The notes under the pieces are model-generated. The model did not search any database. It saw nothing but the letters and a program-made list of their open reading frames with translations, and was not told the DNA's origin. A stretch of 43,440 nt of DNA, taken from the NCBI GenBank assembly GCA_018920255.1, contig JAHLMR010000003.1:1-43440 (forward strand), in the 5' to 3' direction. Position numbers and translations under genes: made by a program. The DNA is from Candidatus Aenigmatarchaeota archaeon. GTDB taxonomy: Archaea > Aenigmatarchaeota > Aenigmatarchaeia > Aenigmatarchaeales > JAHLMR01. Positions 31,821-41,287 of the stretch are shown in pieces (within the stretch, counting starts at the first letter, position 1; every line of letters begins with the position of its first letter).

Positions 31821-32564
31821 TTATTTTATAAATTCATGTAAAAAATTTAACCAATTAAAAACTTCAAGCATCATTAAAATTTTCCAAACAAACGGTATTA
31901 ATATAAGAATAGCAAGAATTAATAAAAGAGATTTTAATCCTCCAGCAGCACCCTCTTCTTTAAAACCAAATAAAATTCCAATAAAAATTCCACCAATATG
32001 CGCAATATATGCTATTTCAGATTTTATTCCAGTAGAAATCACAATAATAAAATTCATTACATTATAAAAAGAATATAATAATGCAACTAAAATTACAGGC
32101 ACTGGTATTATATATGGAAAAGAAATAAATTCAAGTGGTTTAATAAGCATAGCTGTGCCAAGCAATCCAAAAATACCAGCAGATGCTCCTATTGTAGGAA
32201 CATTCCAAGGCATAAATCTAAAATATTGGGCAGCTAAAACTGTAATATTTCCAAAAATAGCAGATAAAATAAATATTAATAAAAATTTCTTTTTTCCAAG
32301 ATTTTCTTCTATAATATTTCCAAAGAAAAATAACGCTATCATATTAAAAATAAAATGATCTAACCCCCCATGAAGAAAAATATTAGTAAATATTGTCCAC
32401 CATTTTCCACTTAAAAAAGAATATCCACTAAAACCATAATTTATAAAAAATAATTCTAATGCATAACTGCCTTTTGTATATACAATATAAATTTCATAGA
32501 TAAAAACAAGGGTAAATATAATTATTAATGTTAAAGTTAAAGAGATTTTAATATTTGGTAACAT
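31821..32564 (-). CDS. Rhomboid family intramembrane serine protease
   Basis: A 247-residue membrane protein with about seven hydrophobic segments. The catalytic dyad is visible: Ser128 in 'TIGASAGIFGLLG' and His189 in 'YIAHIGGIFIG'. The accessory 'HGGLDHFIFNMIALFFFG' (N74 in HxxxN) supports an oxyanion site. Cleaves membrane-spanning substrates within the bilayer. It is divergent from the helicase at 32606, sharing an AT-rich 41-base gap. No substrate is indicated, although single-helix proteins are abundant in this region. Strong assignment. Confidence 0.9.
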   Translation of the reverse strand: MLPNIKISLTLTLIIIFTLVFIYEIYIVYTKGSYALELFFINYGFSGYSFLSGKWWTIFTNIFLHGGLDHFIFNMIALFFFGNIIEENLGKKKFLLIFILSAIFGNITVLAAQYFRFMPWNVPTIGASAGIFGLLGTAMLIKPLEFISFPYIIPVPVILVALLYSFYNVMNFIIVISTGIKSEIAYIAHIGGIFIGILFGFKEEGAAGGLKSLLLILAILILIPFVWKILMMLEVFNWLNFLHEFIK

Positions 32565-32605
32565 ATATATAATTTAAATTTTTAAAATTTAAATTAGGTG
32601 TTTGC

Positions 32606-34471
32606 TTGCCAGATATGAGATTTTTTCCATATACTCCAAGAAAATATCAAGAAAAAGTTATAGAATTAATTCAAAGAGAAATTGAAGGAAATAAAAATAT
32701 TTGTATCCATGCAACCAGCGGTTTTGGAAAAACAATATCAATTCTTTCTGCTCTTCTTCCTTATGTTGAGAGTTCTGGAATTAGAATAATTTGGGCAGTA
32801 AAAACAGGAAATCAAACAGACAGACCAATTGAAGAATTAAAAATTATTAATAAGAAATGTGCATCAGGTTTTTTTGGTTTTTCTTTTAGAGGAAAAAAAG
32901 ATATGTGTTTATTAGGAAAAAAATATGGAAAAAATCTTACTTATGATGATATTCATTATATTTGTAAACACATGCAAGGAGAATGTAAATATGCAAAAAA
33001 TATTAATAAATTTAAAGAAATAGAAGAAAAAATTTTAAAACAACCTTTATGTTATTCAGAAATATTAAAAATTTGTAAAAAATATAATATATGTCCATAT
33101 AAAATTCAATACATAATTTCAGAGTTTGCTGATATAATTAGTGCAAACTATAATTATATTTTAAATGATTTTGAAATGTTACCCATAACAGATGACAGAC
33201 CTAAAATTTTAGTTGTTGATGAAGCTCATAATCTTCAAAATATTAATATTAAATCTTTTATAATTTCTTATAAAACTTTAAAAAAAGCATTTGGAGAATT
33301 AGAAGATTTTTTTGAAAATAAAAACAAAAAGATTTTTAATTTTTTAAAAGAATTTGAAGAATACATTAATTCTATTTCAAATAAATTTGAAGAAGAAATA
33401 GAAATTAATAAACAGGAAATATTAACATTATGCAACAATGAAATCTTAGAAGAATTAAAAGAATATGGTATGGCTGTGAGAGCAGAAAGATTAAGATCTG
33501 GTAAACCGCCAAGATCATCTATATACAGATTATATTTATTTTTCTCAGCGATATTAGCTTCAATAAACCAAGATGGAATAGTATTAATTGCGTTTAAAGA
33601 TAAGGGAAAAGAAAACAAACAACAAATTTATTTTGAAATATTCGACATGAGAGCAGAAGAGGTTTTAAAGGAAAAATGGAAAAATTATAATGCAAGAATA
33701 TTTTGTTCAGGTACTTTAACTCCAATAGATGCTTTTGCAGATATATGCGGATTAGAAAATTACAGTTCATGTCAAATACCTTCTATTTATACCTCAAAAA
33801 ATATTCTTCCTTTAATTACAAATGGTTTAACAACAAAAGGAGCAGAATTAGAAGAAAAAATGAAAAAAGCATATGTTGAAAATATATTAAAATTTGTTAA
33901 AAATTTACAAACAAACATTGCAATATTTTGTGCAAGTTATAGAATTCAAAATAATTTAATAGAAGAAGGATTAGTTGAAAGAATTAATGAATTAAATAGA
34001 GAAGTTTTTGTTGAAGAGAGTAAAATATCAGGAATAGAAGGAAGAGAGATCCTAATTAAATTTAAGAAAAAAAGTAAAGATAAAAATAAAGCAGTTTTAA
34101 TAGCTCCACTTGGAGGAAGATTTGGAGAAGGAGTAGATTTTCCTAATGGTGAATTAGGTGGAATATATATTGTAGGTATACCGTTTGATAAGATTTGTGC
34201 AAGAACAAATGCATATTTAAATTATTATAAATCACTTTATGGTCCATCTTTAGGAAGATATTATGGCTATATTCTTCCTGCATTAAAAAAAGCATCTCAG
34301 GCTATTGGAAGAGGCTTAAGAAGCGAAAATGATAGATGTATTGTAATTTTAGGAGATCAAAGATTTGCAGAACCAAGATTTTTTAAACTTCTTCCTGATT
34401 ATGTAAGATATAATGCTAAAATAATTAATTATGAAGAAATAGATAAAAATATAGAAGAATTTAAATTATGA
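32606..34471 (+). CDS. XPD/Rad3-like Fe-S DNA helicase
   Basis: A superfamily 2 helicase of 621 residues. N-terminal 'PRKYQEKVIELIQREIEG', Walker A 'ATSGFGKT', DEAH box 'ILVVDEAHNLQ', and C-terminal motif VI 'KKASQAIGRGLRSENDR' are present. The Fe-S domain Cys lie between (MCLLGKK, YICKHMQGECKY, NICPYK), as in XPD. It unwinds DNA 5' to 3' in repair. TTG 32606 is chosen as start because GGTG lies five bases upstream; ATG 32615 would be too far from it. It converges with the cysteine desulfurase gene, overlapping by six bases. Confidence 0.9.
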   Translation: MPDMRFFPYTPRKYQEKVIELIQREIEGNKNICIHATSGFGKTISILSALLPYVESSGIRIIWAVKTGNQTDRPIEELKIINKKCASGFFGFSFRGKKDMCLLGKKYGKNLTYDDIHYICKHMQGECKYAKNINKFKEIEEKILKQPLCYSEILKICKKYNICPYKIQYIISEFADIISANYNYILNDFEMLPITDDRPKILVVDEAHNLQNINIKSFIISYKTLKKAFGELEDFFENKNKKIFNFLKEFEEYINSISNKFEEEIEINKQEILTLCNNEILEELKEYGMAVRAERLRSGKPPRSSIYRLYLFFSAILASINQDGIVLIAFKDKGKENKQQIYFEIFDMRAEEVLKEKWKNYNARIFCSGTLTPIDAFADICGLENYSSCQIPSIYTSKNILPLITNGLTTKGAELEEKMKKAYVENILKFVKNLQTNIAIFCASYRIQNNLIEEGLVERINELNREVFVEESKISGIEGREILIKFKKKSKDKNKAVLIAPLGGRFGEGVDFPNGELGGIYIVGIPFDKICARTNAYLNYYKSLYGPSLGRYYGYILPALKKASQAIGRGLRSENDRCIVILGDQRFAEPRFFKLLPDYVRYNAKIINYEEIDKNIEEFKL

Positions 34472-35677
34472 TAATTTTGAAATTTCTTTTAATGTTTTAA
34501 TAAATATTTCAACCTCTTCTTCAGTGTTATAAAAATATAAAGATGCTCTACAAGTTCCATTTGCACGTTTAATTAAATTTGTATGTAGCGGCATTGCACA
34601 ATGATGCCCGCTTCTTACTGCAATATTAGATAAGTTATTTAATAATCCAGCAACATCATGTGGATGCATATTTTTAAAATTAAATGGTATTACTCCAGTT
34701 CTGTTTTCAATATTTTTTGGTCCATAAATTTCTAAATTTGGTATATCATTCATTTTTTCAATAATATTTTTTGTAAGTTTTCTTTCATAATTTTCTATGT
34801 TTTTCATTCCAATTTTTTTAAGATATTTTATAGCTTCACCAGTACCAATTACTCCAGCAATATTTGGTGTTCCCGCTTCCCATTTATCAGGAAGTTTTGT
34901 AAAGAAATAATCATCTAATGTAACTTTTGTAATAATTCCACCACCTAATAATGCGGGTTCAAGTTTTTCTCCAAGTTCCTTTTTCATATATAATATTCCA
35001 ATTCCTGTTGGGCCACAAAATTTATGAGCAGAGCAAGAAAAAAAGTCGCATCCAATTTTTTTAACATCAATTTCCATGTGCGGTGTGCTTTGTGCTCCAT
35101 CTATATGAACAAGAGCATTATACCCCTTTGCAATTTTACATATTTTTTCAACAGGAGTTATAGAACCTAAAACATTAGATACATGAATTATTGTAACTAA
35201 TTTTGCATCTTTACATGCTTTTTCAAAATCATCTAAATTAAAAATACCTTCTTCATTAGGCCTTATAATTTCTAATTCTATTCCATATAATTTTTTTAAT
35301 CTTAACCAAGGTAAAAAATTGCTATGATGTTCTAACAATGTTGTTACTATTTTATCTCCTTTTTTTAAATATCCTGAAAAATAAAGAGAAAATGCAAGTT
35401 GATTAATAGATTCTGTTGTATTTTTTGTTATAAAAATTTCTTCTGATTTTGCATTTAAAAACCTTGCTATTTCATTATGAGCTTCCTCATATTTTTTAGA
35501 AGCAATTTCAGATAGTTTATGTATCCCTCTATGTATATTTGCACGATATTTTTCATAATATTCATTCATTGCAAAAATTACTTGATTTGGTGTTAATGTT
35601 GTTGCAGCATTATCAAAATAAATGACATTTGTATTTTTTAATACTGGAAAATCTTTTCTTATTACTTTAACATCCAT
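34466..35677 (-). CDS. sufS: Cysteine desulfurase, SufS/CsdA type
   Basis: A 403-residue pyridoxal-phosphate enzyme that removes sulfur from cysteine for Fe-S cluster and thio-cofactor synthesis. Evidence: 'IYFDNAATTLTP' N-terminus, 'EHHSNFLPW', 'VHIDGAQSTPHMEID', the PLP lysine in 'SAHKFCGPTGIGIL', and the active-site Cys in 'RSGHHCAMPLHT'. The length fits group II enzymes. It would supply sulfur to the Fe-S proteins nearby (XPD-like helicase, Dph2, phosphomevalonate dehydratase), but no suf scaffold genes are adjacent. It is divergent from tRNA-Arg. Confidence 0.93.
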   Translation of the reverse strand: MDVKVIRKDFPVLKNTNVIYFDNAATTLTPNQVIFAMNEYYEKYRANIHRGIHKLSEIASKKYEEAHNEIARFLNAKSEEIFITKNTTESINQLAFSLYFSGYLKKGDKIVTTLLEHHSNFLPWLRLKKLYGIELEIIRPNEEGIFNLDDFEKACKDAKLVTIIHVSNVLGSITPVEKICKIAKGYNALVHIDGAQSTPHMEIDVKKIGCDFFSCSAHKFCGPTGIGILYMKKELGEKLEPALLGGGIITKVTLDDYFFTKLPDKWEAGTPNIAGVIGTGEAIKYLKKIGMKNIENYERKLTKNIIEKMNDIPNLEIYGPKNIENRTGVIPFNFKNMHPHDVAGLLNNLSNIAVRSGHHCAMPLHTNLIKRANGTCRASLYFYNTEEEVEIFIKTLKEISKLS

Positions 35678-35731
35678 AAAATAAAAGTTACTTAAAGATA
35701 TTTAAAAATTATAAATATTTTAATAATTTAT

Positions 35732-35822
35732 GGGCCTGTGGCTTAGCTTGGATTAGAGCGGCTGGCTTCGGAATTTTGAAGAAACCAGCAGGTCGGGGGT
35801 TCAAATCCCTCCAGGCCCGCCA
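35732..35822 (+). tRNA. tRNA-Arg(TCG) with a 12-base intron
   Basis: Acceptor gggcctg (35732-35738) pairs with caggccc; G73 is 35819 and CCA is encoded at 35820-35822. The anticodon stem gctgg/ccagc encloses loop cttcgga after splicing, anticodon TCG (35768-35770). The intron is 35772-35783 at 37/38: cttc pairs with gaag, leaving bulge aaa. The T arm has no intron (ggggg-ttcaaat-ccctc), in contrast to the Gly and Leu genes. Confidence 0.9.
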
Positions 35823-35825
35823 TTT

Positions 35826-36539
35826 TTATCTTCCAAATCTTCTTTCTCTTTTTTCGAATTCTTTTAAAACTTGTATAAAATCTTCTTTTGTAATTTCCGG
35901 CCACATTTTATCTAAGAAAAATAATTCTGAATATGCAGATTGCCATAAAAGAAAATTTGAAATACGTTTTTCACCACCAGTTCTAATTATTATGTCTGGA
36001 TATGGAAGATTTCCAGTATAAAGAGCATTTCTTACAATTTCTTCATTTATATCCTTAATTTCTATTTTTCCACTTTTTACATCTTCAGAAACTTTTTTAA
36101 CAGCATCAGTTATTTCTTCTTGTCCTCCATATGCTATAGCAAAATTTAAAATATAATTTGAATAATTCTTTGTTTTTTCCATAATTTTTAAAAATAAATT
36201 TTGAAGGTCTTTTGGTAATAATTCAATTCTTCCAATAATATTTATTTTTACTTTTTCTTTATGTACACTATTGTTATTATCCAAAATTTTTTTAAATTGT
36301 TCTCTAAATTCATTTAATATAAATTCTAATTCATTTTTAGGTCTAGAAAATAAATTTTGTATTGAAAGTGTATATAAAGTTACAATTTTAATTTTAAATT
36401 CTTTACACCATTCTAAAACTTCTTGAAGCTTTTTAGCACCATATTCATGTCCTTTCCATGGTTCTAGCATGAGACGTTTAGCAAACCTTCTATTTCCATC
36501 CATTATTATTGCAATATGTTGTATTTGCATAAATATCAT
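35826..36539 (-). CDS. uppS: cis-Prenyltransferase (undecaprenyl diphosphate synthase family)
   Basis: A 237-residue enzyme condensing isopentenyl diphosphate onto an allylic primer to make long Z-polyprenyl diphosphates, used in archaea for dolichol-type glycan carriers. The signature 'IAIIMDGNRRFAKR' holds the catalytic Asp; 'HEYGAKKLQEVLEWC', 'IRTGGEKRISNFLLWQSAYSE' and 'ELFFLDKMWPE' follow. The start is probably ATG 36539, with 36530 in frame as an alternative. It is the last gene of the minus-strand isoprenoid cluster, ending three bases from tRNA-Arg on the other strand. Confidence 0.93.
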   Translation of the reverse strand: MIFMQIQHIAIIMDGNRRFAKRLMLEPWKGHEYGAKKLQEVLEWCKEFKIKIVTLYTLSIQNLFSRPKNELEFILNEFREQFKKILDNNNSVHKEKVKINIIGRIELLPKDLQNLFLKIMEKTKNYSNYILNFAIAYGGQEEITDAVKKVSEDVKSGKIEIKDINEEIVRNALYTGNLPYPDIIIRTGGEKRISNFLLWQSAYSELFFLDKMWPEITKEDFIQVLKEFEKRERRFGR

Positions 36540-36562
36540 TTAATTTTTTTATTTTTAAAATT

Positions 36563-37330
36563 TTATTTTTCTTTTAAAACTTCTTCTATAACAGCCCTAA
36601 ATTCTTCTTCTTCAGCAGTTAAGTTATTTTCTCTTTCAAATGCATTTCCAATTCTATAATATCTGCATCCAAATATATAGGTAGGTACTGTATATTCAGG
36701 ATTAAATTTTTTATATATTTCAATTTCAGAATTTGGTATATCTCCTTCTTTTGTTAAAGTAAGAAGATTATCCTTTGTATCTAAATCCCAATGATATGCA
36801 ACAATTAATCCTTTATCAACATATTCTTTTGCTATTTTATCAAATGCAGGACCAGCCCAAGTGCAGTGAGGACAAAAGGATGTTGAAAACATTCTTATTA
36901 TTGGCTTTCCGTTTTCTGTACAAATAGGGCCAGAGAAAATTTTAAATGATTTTATTTTACTAGTTTCATTTATTATACATGCTTCATTTGCAGAAAATGG
37001 GCAATTTTCTGGATGTTGTGGATCACATGTACCAAAAACAAAAAGATTATAAATTCCATAAACAGTATAAGCTCCTGTAACTATAAAAGTTATAGTAAAA
37101 ATCCATGCAAAAAGTTCAAAATGTTTAAATAAAATTTTTGCAATTTTTGGATATTTTGGAAGAATTTTAGAAACTAAAGCAGTTTTTATTTTTTCATCAA
37201 AAGATGATTCACATGGTCTTAATGTAATTTTATATGCTATACATTTAAAAGATTCTTTTGCATATTCTCTATATTTTGCAGAAAATATTCCTAAAACTGC
37301 AAATATAAAAAAACTAATTATACAAAGCAT
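36563..37330 (-). CDS. Membrane-anchored thioredoxin-like protein (CPHC)
   Basis: A 255-residue protein. One hydrophobic segment lies at residues 1-17 and a second at about 73-95. A thioredoxin-like domain follows with active site CPHC at 153-156 ('MFSTSFCPHCTWAG') and cis-Pro region 'YTVPTYIFGCRYY'. A Cys-rich insert (about 100-140) precedes it. The domain most likely faces the outside and handles disulfides there. AAGTGATTTT precedes the ATG. It lies ten bases after the DsbA-like gene, so the two are probably coexpressed. The fold is secure; the partner is unknown. Confidence 0.8.
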   Translation of the reverse strand: MLCIISFFIFAVLGIFSAKYREYAKESFKCIAYKITLRPCESSFDEKIKTALVSKILPKYPKIAKILFKHFELFAWIFTITFIVTGAYTVYGIYNLFVFGTCDPQHPENCPFSANEACIINETSKIKSFKIFSGPICTENGKPIIRMFSTSFCPHCTWAGPAFDKIAKEYVDKGLIVAYHWDLDTKDNLLTLTKEGDIPNSEIEIYKKFNPEYTVPTYIFGCRYYRIGNAFERENNLTAEEEEFRAVIEEVLKEK

Positions 37331-37340
37331 TAAAAATCAC

Positions 37341-38330
37341 TTAACCGCATGAACCACTTGTTTGCGAAACAGAGGATGATAATTTTTGATTACATTCTGT
37401 TGGCATTGTTAAAAATCCAGTACATACAGCAGTTTTATATGCTTCAGGTGATCTCGAACCAGAATATTGTTCATCATTAATAAAAACAGTTGGCGAACCT
37501 TGAACATTGTATTTTTGATTTAATTCATATTCTTCTTTAATTAAAGCTTCACCTTGTTCTGTTTTACATTTTTCAATTTCTGAAATAGATATATTTAATG
37601 CATTTGCTTTTTCTTTCCAACATGTTTCTATATTTTGAAGATTACATCCCGAATTAATCATATTAACATAATTCCAAAATTTTTCAATTCCATACAATTT
37701 ATATATACAAATTTGTCTAATATCTTCATTTAATTCATTAATTCCATGCATAGAACATAATGTTCCATTTGCTATACAATAATTAGGATCGTTTCTTCCA
37801 TAATTATAAATTACATAATGCGGTTCAAAATTTATCTTATTTTTAAATAAATCATAAACTACTTTTAAGCTATTTTCTGCTTGTTGTCCATATGGACAGA
37901 AAGACATTACAAAAAACTTTATTGTTGGCTTTTCAGTTTTTTTAGGAGAAAATTCAACATTACTTTGTGAATTCATTTTATTAATTTCTTCTATAGCACT
38001 ATCTATATTAATTGGTTGTAAAAATAAATATTTTCCATCTTTTGTTATATATATTTTATATTCTTTTCCTTCTATGCTTATATTTAAAGCAATTAATCCA
38101 CTTTCTTCTTTAGCATTTTCAAGTGTTGCTTTTATTCCAGAAGGAAGCATATAAGTATTAATAAAATTTAATGCCTTTGAACTTGCAAAGTTAGAAGTTG
38201 TAAAACTTGAAAATCCTTGAGTAAAAATACTTAAAATAAGTAAAAATATAAGAACACCAATAATAGCATAACTAATATAATTTTTATTATTAGTGATTTG
38301 TTTATTTTCTTCTTGTTTTGTTTCTGTCAT
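37341..38330 (-). CDS. Membrane-anchored DsbA/GILT-like thioredoxin-fold protein (CPYG)
   Basis: The ATG at 38330 is used, following GGTGAATAA; the GTG at 38339 is part of that motif. The 329-residue protein has one helix (about 19-36), a beta-rich segment, then a DsbA-like domain with single-Cys motif CPYG (C145) in 'FFVMSFCPYGQQAENSLK' and cis-Pro 'VQGSPTVFIND'. Several further Cys occur (YCIANGTLC, GCNLQNIETC, and a C-terminal SCG). The CPYG form resembles GILT-type and some archaeal thiol oxidoreductases. It is followed by the CPHC protein, forming a possible extracytoplasmic redox pair. Confidence 0.8.
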   Translation of the reverse strand: MTETKQEENKQITNNKNYISYAIIGVLIFLLILSIFTQGFSSFTTSNFASSKALNFINTYMLPSGIKATLENAKEESGLIALNISIEGKEYKIYITKDGKYLFLQPINIDSAIEEINKMNSQSNVEFSPKKTEKPTIKFFVMSFCPYGQQAENSLKVVYDLFKNKINFEPHYVIYNYGRNDPNYCIANGTLCSMHGINELNEDIRQICIYKLYGIEKFWNYVNMINSGCNLQNIETCWKEKANALNISISEIEKCKTEQGEALIKEEYELNQKYNVQGSPTVFINDEQYSGSRSPEAYKTAVCTGFLTMPTECNQKLSSSVSQTSGSCG

Positions 38331-38400
38331 TTTATTCACCTCTTTAACTTTGAAAGTATTAAATTTTAAATTATTTAAATCTTTTCTAAATCAAATTATT

Positions 38401-38796
38401 TTATTGTTTTACAACTTTAATAAACCCATCGTTTGCATTAACTTCAATTATATCTCCTGTTTTAATTTTTTCAATTTCAATCTTATCCATAAGTGGAATT
38501 CTAGCAATAATTGCGCCAACAGCAACAATTACATCACATTCTTTGTTTAAAATTGCAGCAGGAGCCACGTTATTTTTGGCAAGTCTATATAAAGTGTATG
38601 ACCCAACAGTTGAACCTTTACCTGTAGGAAATACGAGGATTTTACCTGCAATGCATTTATTTTCAAGTTCATGTCCTTTTTCAATTACAATACCTGTATT
38701 TGGGTCAACACCACCAAAAAATGAAATTGGCTGATTTGTTACAAGTGCTTCTCCTTTTGCAAAACCAGGAAATATTATTCTCCCCTTTATTTCCAT
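38401..38796 (-). CDS. Phosphomevalonate dehydratase small subunit (aconitase X)
   Basis: A 131-residue DUF126/AcnX small-subunit protein. With the large subunit it dehydrates (R)-5-phosphomevalonate to trans-anhydromevalonate 5-phosphate in the archaeal mevalonate pathway. The swivelling-domain core shows 'GSTVGSYTLYRLAKNN' with Ser62, and 'VAPAAILNKECDVIVAVGAI'. The start overlaps the large subunit's 3' end by ten bases, so the subunits are coupled. Length is typical. A secure family call; pathway assignment is strengthened by its neighbours. Confidence 0.92.
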   Translation of the reverse strand: MEIKGRIIFPGFAKGEALVTNQPISFFGGVDPNTGIVIEKGHELENKCIAGKILVFPTGKGSTVGSYTLYRLAKNNVAPAAILNKECDVIVAVGAIIARIPLMDKIEIEKIKTGDIIEVNANDGFIKVVKQ

Positions 38797-39971
38797 TTTC
38801 CAGTCACCGCAGCATCAATACACTTTTCAATCGTTCCAAATTTTGTTTTAAAATTATTTGTTCCGCGTCCATAAAAACATGCTTTTGATGAATTTGTTAC
38901 AAGACATTTAAACCTTCCTTTAAGTGGTGCAACAGCCATGCATGTATCGCATACAATTTTAGCTCCAGATTTTTCAATTTTAGATGCCCAACCTTGTAAC
39001 TCAGCTAATGTTTTAATTTGTCTTGCAGTAAATATCCAGGTTTCTACAGAAACTTTTTTTCCATCTAGCAATTTTGCAATTTTCTCTATTTCTTGTAAAG
39101 AACAATGAGGACATCCTATACCTACAAAATCTATTTCTCCTTCATCGTTTAATTCATCACGAGCATTTTTTAAATCAATTTCTTCAATATCTATTTTTTC
39201 ATTTGGAATTTCAGTTTTATTAGGCGTAATATTTTCAATATGAAATAATGCTGTTCCTCCATAAGTTGCGATTGCAGCACTAAAACTTTTTAATTCTTCA
39301 AGATTTGCAGTTTTAATCCCACGAATAAACGGTATTTTATTTCCTGTTTTCTTTCCAATTGAAAATCCAAGTAAAGCCCAATCTTCATTTTCAATTTTTG
39401 TTCTCACATTTATAACAATTTGTGCATTTCTATTTTCATCTAAATGCAAACCAAAATTTGCAGTTTTTCCTGTTAGTGCAGCAGCAAGCGCAGAAGGTCC
39501 ACCTTCACGATTTGTTTTTGCACCAAGCACAGAGTTTGCAAATGTTACTGCACTTGATTCTGACCAAGCAATATGTTGTCCTTTTAATGGTAAATTACCT
39601 ACTAAATATGGTATACAAGTACATGAAGTAATTATTCCAAGTTTTTCAAATGCATCAATAACCATTTTTTGCTTTATTGCAAAATCTTCAGAAATATTTA
39701 ATTCCTTCCATCGTTCAAGATCAATACCTGCAGGATTTAATGTTGTTAAAACCTTTACTTTTCCATCCCTTGCTAATTCCGATAGAAATTCTAAACCAGC
39801 ATCACCTAAATTATGATAACTTACGCCAGCAACCTGCACCGATGCTACGTTAATTAGTCTATCTGCTCCATAAATTTTTCCAAGTGCAACAAGAATTTCC
39901 ATTGCTCTTTTACATGCTTCACCGTGTTCTCCAGCAAGCATTGCTTCTTCTTCATGTGTTAAATACATCAT
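38787..39971 (-). CDS. Phosphomevalonate dehydratase large subunit (aconitase X)
   Basis: A 394-residue DUF521/AcnX catalytic subunit carrying an Fe-S cluster. Typical segments: 'MYLTHEEEAMLAGEHGEA' at the N-terminus, 'SCTCIPYLVGNLPLKGQHIAWSE' region, 'GAKTNREGGPSALAAALTGK', 'GIGCPHCSLQEIEKIA' and the C-terminal 'CDTCMAVAPLKGRFKC'. It acts with the small subunit on 5-phosphomevalonate. The ATG overlaps the preceding decarboxylase stop by one base (TAATG). Proline or hydroxyproline-related AcnX enzymes are alternatives in bacteria, but the mevalonate kinase and UbiD neighbours favour the isoprenoid role. Confidence 0.92.
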   Translation of the reverse strand: MMYLTHEEEAMLAGEHGEACKRAMEILVALGKIYGADRLINVASVQVAGVSYHNLGDAGLEFLSELARDGKVKVLTTLNPAGIDLERWKELNISEDFAIKQKMVIDAFEKLGIITSCTCIPYLVGNLPLKGQHIAWSESSAVTFANSVLGAKTNREGGPSALAAALTGKTANFGLHLDENRNAQIVINVRTKIENEDWALLGFSIGKKTGNKIPFIRGIKTANLEELKSFSAAIATYGGTALFHIENITPNKTEIPNEKIDIEEIDLKNARDELNDEGEIDFVGIGCPHCSLQEIEKIAKLLDGKKVSVETWIFTARQIKTLAELQGWASKIEKSGAKIVCDTCMAVAPLKGRFKCLVTNSSKACFYGRGTNNFKTKFGTIEKCIDAAVTGKWK

Positions 39972-41287
39972 TATCCCTGTAAATATTCTTTCATATTTAC
40001 TTTTTTATAACTTTCTGGTTTAAATGATTTATCTTTTTTATCAAAAGGAATTGTTGCATCAATACCAACTTTACATGTAATTGCCTTTTTTCCTTCAGTT
40101 AAATCTGCGCTTGGATCAAGAGATGAACCAGGCTGATTTGGCATAATTATCATATCTTTATCTCCTTGAAATCTCGTCGCAATTGCCCATTCTACTGAAG
40201 CAGGATTGTCTATATCTATGTCATCGTCAATGACAACACAATGTTTTAATGAACTGTGACCTTTAAATGCTGCTTGAATTGCTTGTTTTCCGTCTTCCTC
40301 CTTTTCTTTATGAATTTGAATAATTGCATGAAGCCAATTTCCTCCACCAGAAGTTAATTGAACGTTTACACATTTACAAACTTTTGATACTTCATTAAAA
40401 ATTGTTGGTTCTCGAGGCATTCCCATAAGATTTCTATGCTCGTTCAACCCAGGTAAAAGCGTTTGCCATATCGCATCTTTTCTATGAGTAATACAGGTTA
40501 TTTCAATTATTGGCTGTTTTCGTATTTTATCATATGTTGTAGTTAAATCAAGAAAAGGACCTTCATCATGCATTTCTTTAGTAATTTTTCCTTCAAGTAC
40601 AAATTCAGAATCTGCTGGTACATATAAATTAACTGTTTTACATTTTACAAGCGGTGTTGGTTCTATTGCATTAGCAAGATAAAATTCATCCACCCCATGA
40701 GATAAAGATGTTGCTGCAGCAAGCATTACAGCAGTTGAATTTCCTATGCATATCGCAATTTCAAGTTCTCCTCCTGCTTTTTTTAATGCTGTATCTGTGC
40801 CACGATTTTCAACAATTCTTGCAACAAAATGATTTTTATCCAATAACATTAATCTATGAAAACTAACATTCTGCACATTTAATTCTGGATCGCGCACTAC
40901 TGAAATTCCAGAAGGTATATATCTCCCGCCATCTTTTGGCATATAACGCATAATTGGAAGTTTATATAAATCAGGAGATGTTTCCACTATTTCTTGACAT
41001 GGTGCAGTTTCAACAATTTCTGGTTTTTTTAAATTATTTATTGCATTGCATAATTTTTTAACAAGATTTTTTTCTGAGACTTCAAGCGCTTTTGCGATTA
41101 AATTCCTTGAAGAGCATAAACCACCAACAACAGGAAAGGACGATTCTTTTATATTTTCAAATATTATAGGTCTTTCATTAAAAGTTGCCATTATGTTTGC
41201 CATTTCAAATTCAAGAGAAACAGGTTTTTTTATATGTATTAATTTATTTTTTGTATCTAAATAATTTATAAATTCTCTAAATTTCAT
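39971..41287 (-). CDS. UbiD-family anhydromevalonate phosphate decarboxylase
   Basis: A 438-residue UbiD-like, prenyl-FMN-dependent decarboxylase. In this context it should convert trans-anhydromevalonate 5-phosphate to isopentenyl phosphate. Family landmarks are 'PIMRYMPKDGGRYIPSG', 'VENRGTDTALKKAGGELEIA', 'DEGPFLDLTTTYDK' and 'VVIDDDIDIDNPASVEWAIATR'. It starts immediately after the mevalonate kinase stop. The partner flavin prenyltransferase (UbiX) is not in the window. Alternative UbiD substrates exist, but the gene order with phosphomevalonate dehydratase makes this role highly likely. Confidence 0.9.
   Translation of the reverse strand: MKFREFINYLDTKNKLIHIKKPVSLEFEMANIMATFNERPIIFENIKESSFPVVGGLCSSRNLIAKALEVSEKNLVKKLCNAINNLKKPEIVETAPCQEIVETSPDLYKLPIMRYMPKDGGRYIPSGISVVRDPELNVQNVSFHRLMLLDKNHFVARIVENRGTDTALKKAGGELEIAICIGNSTAVMLAAATSLSHGVDEFYLANAIEPTPLVKCKTVNLYVPADSEFVLEGKITKEMHDEGPFLDLTTTYDKIRKQPIIEITCITHRKDAIWQTLLPGLNEHRNLMGMPREPTIFNEVSKVCKCVNVQLTSGGGNWLHAIIQIHKEKEEDGKQAIQAAFKGHSSLKHCVVIDDDIDIDNPASVEWAIATRFQGDKDMIIMPNQPGSSLDPSADLTEGKKAITCKVGIDATIPFDKKDKSFKPESYKKVNMKEYLQG

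Noticed and set aside
31708-32067. 119-residue plus-strand frame
   Set aside because: Antisense to the rhomboid protease and the small Cys protein; no independent support.
35776-36021. 81-residue frame starting inside tRNA-Arg
   Set aside because: Starts within the tRNA and runs antisense to uppS.
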